Assembly (NCBI GenBank): GCA_002409675.1
Contig: DHOB01000035.1
Location: forward strand, 14,152-23,343
Direction of reading: 5' to 3'
DNA: 9,192 nucleotides
Origin: Ruminococcaceae bacterium UBA5401
GTDB lineage: Bacteria > Bacillota > Clostridia > Oscillospirales > Acutalibacteraceae
The notes below the pieces were generated by a model. It saw nothing but the letters and a program-made list of their open reading frames with translations. It did no database searches and was not told the origin of the DNA. The translations under genes were made by a program, and so were the position numbers. Below, one piece after another: positions 6,231 to 9,192 of this stretch (its first letter is position 1; the number at the start of each line of letters is the position of its first letter).

Positions 6231-6478
6231 ACAATTCCCCGCGTTACCACTCTGCTTGCCGCTTCATCGCGGCCTGCTCAGCCGCATCGGACGGGCCCAT
6301 CCAATGCGCCCGCCGTTAACGGAGCGGAACCGGCCCGGCCTACTGGCTTGCGCGTTCAACAGGGCTGCTTGCGGGTGATGTCACTGCGGAGTGTCCTGCC
6401 GCTTCCCATCCTACGGCGGCTTTCTGGGAGGAGAGGCTCCGCGGCTTTTGCCCGGTCTTTGCATTTGCGGTATTCTGT
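6193..6478 (-). promoter_or_regulatory. T-box riboswitch on cstA, best read as isoleucine-type (specifier AUC)
   Basis: The antiterminator is unmistakable. On the minus strand CAGAG is followed by TGGTAAC (6243-6249), then GCGGGG, and CTCTG closes the helix. UGGU calls for a tRNA with discriminator A73. Stem I is recognisable: a lower helix CGGG/CCCG (6451-6454 with 6372-6375), GCGGAG/CTCCGC (6437-6442 with 6386-6391), an AGAAA in place of AGAGA, and a distal helix GCCGC/GCGGC (6416-6420 with 6398-6402) closing a 13-nt loop containing GGATG. In the specifier loop TGAC is followed by ATC (6377-6379), then A and the lower helix, which matches the usual GAAC-codon-ACC frame and gives Ile. The canonical AGUA strand of loop E is absent, so the codon call is less sure than the T-box call. 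Between the terminator and cstA (6113-6192) there is a small GC hairpin and the ribosome binding site. Confidence 0.85.
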
Positions 6479-6486
6479 TGCGCACC

Positions 6487-6515
6487 AGTGTAGCATGCGT
6501 TTTGAATTTTGTCAA
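6487..6515 (-). promoter_or_regulatory. Sigma-A promoter of cstA
   Basis: On the minus strand a perfect -35 TTGACA (6515-6510) is separated by 17 nt from the -10 TACACT (6492-6487). Transcription would start near 6480, placing the T-box at the very 5' end of the RNA. Confidence 0.85.
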
Positions 6516-6537
6516 GGACTTTTATGCGAATTGTAGA
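6509..6537 (+). promoter_or_regulatory. Weak candidate promoter for the GNAT gene
   Basis: TTGTCA (6509-6514) and TGTAGA (6532-6537) have a 17-nt spacer; the -35 matches five of six bases but the -10 only three. It overlaps the cstA -35 on the other strand. The rest of the divergent gap (6538-6660) is AT-rich to about 6590, then contains a TTCCGC/GCGGAA hairpin (6593-6598 with 6605-6610). Confidence 0.25.
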
Positions 6538-6660
6538 AAACGCTGTAAAGTTAGGAACAAGTTGGAAACCATTTATCGGATTTGTCATGGACTTCCGCGG
6601 ACCTGCGGAATCGGCGGGCGCTCCTCTGCGGAAAATCCCGGGAGCGGGGAGAAATGGAAA

Positions 6661-7173
6661 ATGGAGATTGAGGCGGTTTCGGGCCGAAACCGCAGGGAGA
6701 CGGCCGAATTTTTGAAGGCGCGCTGGTTTTCCGACAAAATGGCGGTGCGCGGCGAACTGGTGGACCTTGCGGCCCTGCCCGGCTTTGTCGCCCGCGAGGG
6801 CGGCCGCATCGTCGGCGCGGTCACCTGGCGCGAAAAAAGCCGGGAGGAATGGGAGATTCTGTCGCTGGACAGTATCCTGGAGCGCCGCGGGGTCGGCACC
6901 GCACTGCTGAACCGAGCGGTCGGGGCCGCAAGGGCGGCCCGCTGCGCGTGGGTCACGCTGATTGCGACGAACGACAACACCGGCGCGATGCGCTTTTACC
7001 AGCGGCGCGGGTTCGACATGGCGCGTCTGTACCGCGACGCGCTGGACGCCGACCGCAGGCTCAAGCCCTCCATCCCGCTGCGGGGGGAGGGCGGCATCCC
7101 GCTCCGGCACGAGGTCGAGTTCCGCCTGGCGCTCACCCCGGAAAAACCGGGCCCTGAAAAAGCAGCGCCCTGA
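6661..7173 (+). CDS. GNAT family N-acetyltransferase
   Basis: The product is a 170-residue cytosolic acetyl-CoA-dependent acetyltransferase of unknown substrate. The GNAT fold is visible: a beta-strand pair with FVAREGGRIVGAVTWRE (42-58), motif A with LERRGVGTALLNRAV (73-87) whose R-R-G-V-G-T loop binds the acetyl-CoA pyrophosphate, and motif B with IATNDNTGAMRFYQRRGF (101-118) including the usual Tyr (Y113). A C-terminal KPSIPLRGEGGIPLRHEVEF (135-154) recurs in small clostridial GNATs. The start at 6661 is chosen because GGGGAG (6646-6651) sits nine nt upstream and the GNAT domain begins here; the frame stays open upstream to 6391 but that part is the antisense of the cstA T-box. The 3' end overlaps the convergent flippase gene by 41 nt. 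Peptide, antibiotic or metabolite acetylation are all possible. Confidence 0.88.
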   Translation: MEIEAVSGRNRRETAEFLKARWFSDKMAVRGELVDLAALPGFVAREGGRIVGAVTWREKSREEWEILSLDSILERRGVGTALLNRAVGAARAARCAWVTLIATNDNTGAMRFYQRRGFDMARLYRDALDADRRLKPSIPLRGEGGIPLRHEVEFRLALTPEKPGPEKAAP

Positions 7174-8518
7174 GCAGCAGCAGCGCGTAATAGAGCAGGC
7201 CACCCGTCACGGCGGGGAGCACGATCCACTCCGTGACGTCCACGCGCAGCGCCGTGACCTTCAGCAGGCGGCCGATGCTGAGCGCCGCGTTGTAGATTTC
7301 GCTGGCGAACAGGATCACGAGGTAGGCGCGCAGGCCGAACCGCGGCACGGCCAGGGAAATCAGGGCCACGCGCATCAGCGAATCCGTGAGGTTGTACGCC
7401 ATGGAGTAGACCTGCTGGTCCAGCCCCTTGAGCATGTTGTCCACCACGTTGTCGAGGTACATCAGCGGCGCGATGGGCGCCATGATGCGCAGGATCCGCC
7501 CCGCCTGCGGGCTGCCGAAAAACAGGGCGCCCAGGCCGTCGGCAAAGACGAGGAAGACCGCCGCCGCCGGAAAGCCGAGGCGCAGCGTCCAGCGGAAGGC
7601 GCTGCCCGCCGTGCGGCGCACGGCGCCGGGGTCCCCGGCCGCGCGCGCGGCGGCGATCTCCGGCACCAGGAGCGAGGCCGCCGCGCTGAGGAACGCGAGC
7701 GGAAAGGTCAGGATGGGCATGACCATGCCGTGCATCACGCCGTACTGGGCGAGCGAGGCCGTTCCCCCGGCGCCGTTTTTCCGCAGGCAGACGGGAATCA
7801 GGATATTCTCCACGCTGAACAGGGCGTTGCGGAAAAAAGACCCCGCCAGCATCGGCCCCGCGATGCGGACCACGCTGCGCAGGTCCCCGCCCGTCCGCGG
7901 CGGGGGGTTCCGCCGGGTGTAGAGCAGGAAGGCGGGCACCACATAGACGAGGCAGGCGGCTTCGCCGAGGGTGGAACCGAGCATCAGCGCCTCCAGTGGA
8001 GGGAGGGGGGAAAAATCCATCAGCAGCACGGAAAGGCCGACGGTGACCCCCTGCTCCCAGAAATCGCCCAGAACGGGCAGCACGGTGTTGCGGTGCGCGT
8101 AAAAATAGCCCTTCAGGCACGCGCCGCAGGCGAGGAACGGCAGGCCGGCCGCGAGGATGCGCAGCGGCCGCGCGGCGGCCGGCGCGCCGATGAGGCGGTC
8201 CGCAATGAAGCCGGAGCCCGCGCACAGCGCGCCCGCGGCGGCAAAGCTGAGGCCCAGCGCCAGGCCGAGGCAGCGGCGCACGCACCCCAGCGAGCCGCGC
8301 CCCTCGGCGGCCAGGCGGGTCATGGCGAGGCCGATGCCGGAGGTGCAGGCGGTCACCCCCAGCAGAAAAATCGAGAAAATCAGCTGGTAAACCCCCATGC
8401 CGCTCGCGCCGATGCGCCCCGTGATGAACGAGCGGAACCAGAGCCCCGCCGTGCGCAGCAGGACCGAGCTCACGCTCAGCACGGCGGTGTTGAACAGGAA
8501 CAGGCGCTTTCTGCTCAT
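7133..8518 (-). CDS. SpoVB-like MOP-superfamily polysaccharide/lipid flippase
   Basis: The product is a 461-residue membrane protein with about 12-14 hydrophobic helices, of the oligosaccharide flippase (MurJ/Wzx/SpoVB) type. The N-terminus has NTAVLSVSSVLLRTAGLWF, then ITGRIGASGMGVYQLIFSI, the GxxxxGxYxL-like pattern of SpoVB relatives. Other recognisable parts are GLPFLACGACLKGYFYAHRN, in the middle, and YLDNVVDNMLKGLDQQVYSM. In Bacillus, SpoVB is needed for spore cortex formation and its relatives move lipid-linked glycans across the membrane. It is shorter than B. subtilis SpoVB (518 residues), so an exact assignment is not made. The start at 8518 is supported by GGGAGA (8532-8527), eight nt upstream; the frame extends to 9085 but would cover the oppositely oriented prmA. 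It is divergent from prmA and overlaps the GNAT gene at its 3' end. Confidence 0.85.
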   Translation of the reverse strand: MSRKRLFLFNTAVLSVSSVLLRTAGLWFRSFITGRIGASGMGVYQLIFSIFLLGVTACTSGIGLAMTRLAAEGRGSLGCVRRCLGLALGLSFAAAGALCAGSGFIADRLIGAPAAARPLRILAAGLPFLACGACLKGYFYAHRNTVLPVLGDFWEQGVTVGLSVLLMDFSPLPPLEALMLGSTLGEAACLVYVVPAFLLYTRRNPPPRTGGDLRSVVRIAGPMLAGSFFRNALFSVENILIPVCLRKNGAGGTASLAQYGVMHGMVMPILTFPLAFLSAAASLLVPEIAAARAAGDPGAVRRTAGSAFRWTLRLGFPAAAVFLVFADGLGALFFGSPQAGRILRIMAPIAPLMYLDNVVDNMLKGLDQQVYSMAYNLTDSLMRVALISLAVPRFGLRAYLVILFASEIYNAALSIGRLLKVTALRVDVTEWIVLPAVTGGLLYYALLLLRALLFQGPVFPG

Positions 8519-8556
8519 TTGACCGTTCTCCCGGAAGTTTCCATGATAGTCAAATG
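8516..8556. repeat. Perfect 8-bp inverted repeat spanning the flippase start codon
   Basis: CATTTGAC (8516-8523) and GTCAAATG (8549-8556) are exact reverse complements 25 nt apart. The left arm contains the flippase start codon on the minus strand, and the gap contains its ribosome binding site. It may be an operator in the divergent region or an RNA stem that hides the start codon, or chance. Confidence 0.45.
8519..8547 (+). promoter_or_regulatory. Candidate sigma-A promoter for prmA
   Basis: TTGACC (8519-8524), a 17-nt spacer and CATGAT (8542-8547) match five and four of six consensus bases. RNA would start near 8554, about 73 nt before the prmA start. It overlaps the flippase translation start on the other strand. 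Confidence 0.45.
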
Positions 8557-8582
8557 TATTCGCACGCGCCCCAAAATAATAA
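8553..8582 (-). promoter_or_regulatory. Tentative promoter for the flippase, possibly sporulation sigma
   Basis: On the minus strand AATACATT (8560-8553) resembles the sigma-E -10 (cATACAnT). Fourteen nt upstream is an AT-rich TTATTATT (8582-8575), a poor -35 match. Sigma-E control would fit a spoVB function, but the evidence is thin. Confidence 0.2.
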
Positions 8583-8626
8583 TCACCTGCGGCGGGCGGA
8601 AAAACCGCCGGAAAGGAAAACGCAGC

Positions 8627-9192
8627 ATGGACTGGACGGAAATCAAAATCGAGGTCGCCGCGGCGGACGTGGACGCGGCCGCCGCCGTCGCGCAGATGGC
8701 GGCCTCCGGCGGCCTCTATATCGAGGACTATTCCCACCTGGAGCGGGACGTCGGGGAGGTCGCGCACATCGACCTGATCGACGAAAAGCTGCTGAAAAAA
8801 GACCGCGCGAAGGCGGCCGTGCACGTCTATATCAGCCCGGAGGAAAATCCGTGCGGGGCCCTCGCCTTTCTGAAGGAACGCCTGGGCGCGGCGGGAATCC
8901 GGCATCAGATAAAAGAGTCCCCCTGCGTGCAGGAGGACTGGATGAACAACTGGAAAAAATACTTTCACCCCATCAAAATCGGGAAAAAGCTGCTGATTCA
9001 GCCGGACTGGGAGCGGGCGGAAAACCCGGAGGGCCGCGTCGTGCTGGACCTGGAGCCGGGCATCGCGTTCGGCACCGGCACGCACGAAACCACGCGCCTG
9101 TGCCTCGAATTTCTCGAGCAGTACGTAAAGCCCGGCGCCCGTATGCTGGACGTCGGCTGCGGCAGCGGCATCCTCTCGGTCGCGGCGCTGCT
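8627..9192 (+). CDS. prmA: Ribosomal protein L11 methyltransferase, N-terminal 188 codons (3' end outside window)
   Basis: PrmA trimethylates ribosomal protein L11 using S-adenosylmethionine. The frame is open from ATG 8627 to the window edge. Residues 1-100 or so form the L11-recognition domain, beginning WTEIKIEVAAADVDAAA. The linker DWMNNWKKYFHPIKIGKKLLI (104-124) and the signature EPGIAFGTGTHETT (143-156) are diagnostic. The SAM-binding motif I is MLDVGCGSGILS (173-184). The C-terminal half of the Rossmann domain, with the usual NI/L-type catalytic loop, lies beyond the window. A GGAAAGGA (8610-8617) ribosome binding site precedes the start by about ten nt. It is divergent from the flippase gene across a 108-nt gap. 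In Firmicutes prmA often sits near dnaJ or a 16S rRNA methyltransferase gene, which may follow outside the window. Confidence 0.95.
   Translation, partial: MDWTEIKIEVAAADVDAAAAVAQMAASGGLYIEDYSHLERDVGEVAHIDLIDEKLLKKDRAKAAVHVYISPEENPCGALAFLKERLGAAGIRHQIKESPCVQEDWMNNWKKYFHPIKIGKKLLIQPDWERAENPEGRVVLDLEPGIAFGTGTHETTRLCLEFLEQYVKPGARMLDVGCGSGILSVAAL

Noticed and set aside
4133..6319. 728-codon open frame on the plus strand
   Set aside because: It is antisense to cstA and its T-box, has no ribosome binding site, and its low-complexity G/R/H/E/Q content marks it as a shadow frame.
6377..6388. Other specifier readings in the cstA T-box (GUG Val, ACA Thr, GAC Asp)
   Set aside because: These triplets sit too far from the lower helix or lack the purine that follows the codon; only AUC fits directly before A and the CCCG helix. 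They are not fully excluded.
6391..6660. N-terminal extension of the GNAT frame
   Set aside because: It overlaps the cstA T-box and promoter on the other strand, and the GNAT domain with its ribosome binding site begins at 6661.
8519..9085. N-terminal extension of the flippase frame up to 9085
   Set aside because: The extension is antisense to prmA, has a non-membrane shadow composition, and a good ribosome binding site supports the start at 8518.
1..9192. Mobile elements, CRISPR arrays, tRNA or rRNA genes, attachment sites
   Set aside because: No transposase, integrase, repeat-spacer pattern, cloverleaf or rRNA core was seen on either strand; the window reads as ordinary core chromosome.

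Overview
The window looks like chromosomal DNA from a GC-rich, endospore-lineage member of the Clostridia (Oscillospiraceae/Ruminococcaceae-like). The reasons are two T-box leaders, sigma-A type promoters with 17-nt spacers, strong purine-rich ribosome binding sites, a SpoVB-type flippase, and clostridial-style RimO, PgsA, CysE and CstA proteins. GC content is high by eye, and this produces very long spurious antisense reading frames. Genus cannot be fixed from the sequence.

Layout. (1) 1-1144, plus strand: the 3' end of rimO (ribosomal protein S12 methylthiotransferase), then pgsA (phosphatidylglycerophosphate synthase). (2) 1145-1673: a non-coding stretch with a sigma-A promoter and a complete T-box riboswitch. 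Its specifier is UGC (Cys), its acceptor-binding bulge begins UGGA, and it ends in an intrinsic terminator followed by a 12-bp all-GC hairpin. (3) 1674-4331, plus strand: cysE (serine O-acetyltransferase), cysS (cysteinyl-tRNA synthetase) and ybaK (Cys-tRNA(Pro) deacylase type). (4) 4333-4368: a 15-bp hairpin shared by the two converging transcripts. (5) 6112-4400, minus strand: cstA, a carbon-starvation/peptide-pyruvate transporter. It is preceded by a second T-box leader on the minus strand (about 6478-6193), read as isoleucine-type (AUC, UGGU), with a near-consensus promoter at 6515-6487. (6) 6661-7173, plus strand: a GNAT acetyltransferase. (7) 8518-7133, minus strand: a SpoVB/MOP-superfamily flippase overlapping the GNAT gene tail-to-tail by 41 nt. 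(8) 8627-9192, plus strand: the first 188 codons of prmA (ribosomal protein L11 methyltransferase), cut by the window edge.

How the genes fit together. The core is amino-acid homeostasis sensed through tRNA charging. Uncharged tRNA-Cys should open transcription of a module that makes the cysteine precursor O-acetylserine (CysE), charges tRNA-Cys (CysS) and probably edits Cys mis-attached to tRNA-Pro (YbaK). A second tRNA sensor controls an importer, CstA. The T-box on cstA and the inclusion of ybaK in a Cys T-box operon are the most interesting points. No mobile element, CRISPR array, tRNA or rRNA gene was seen.
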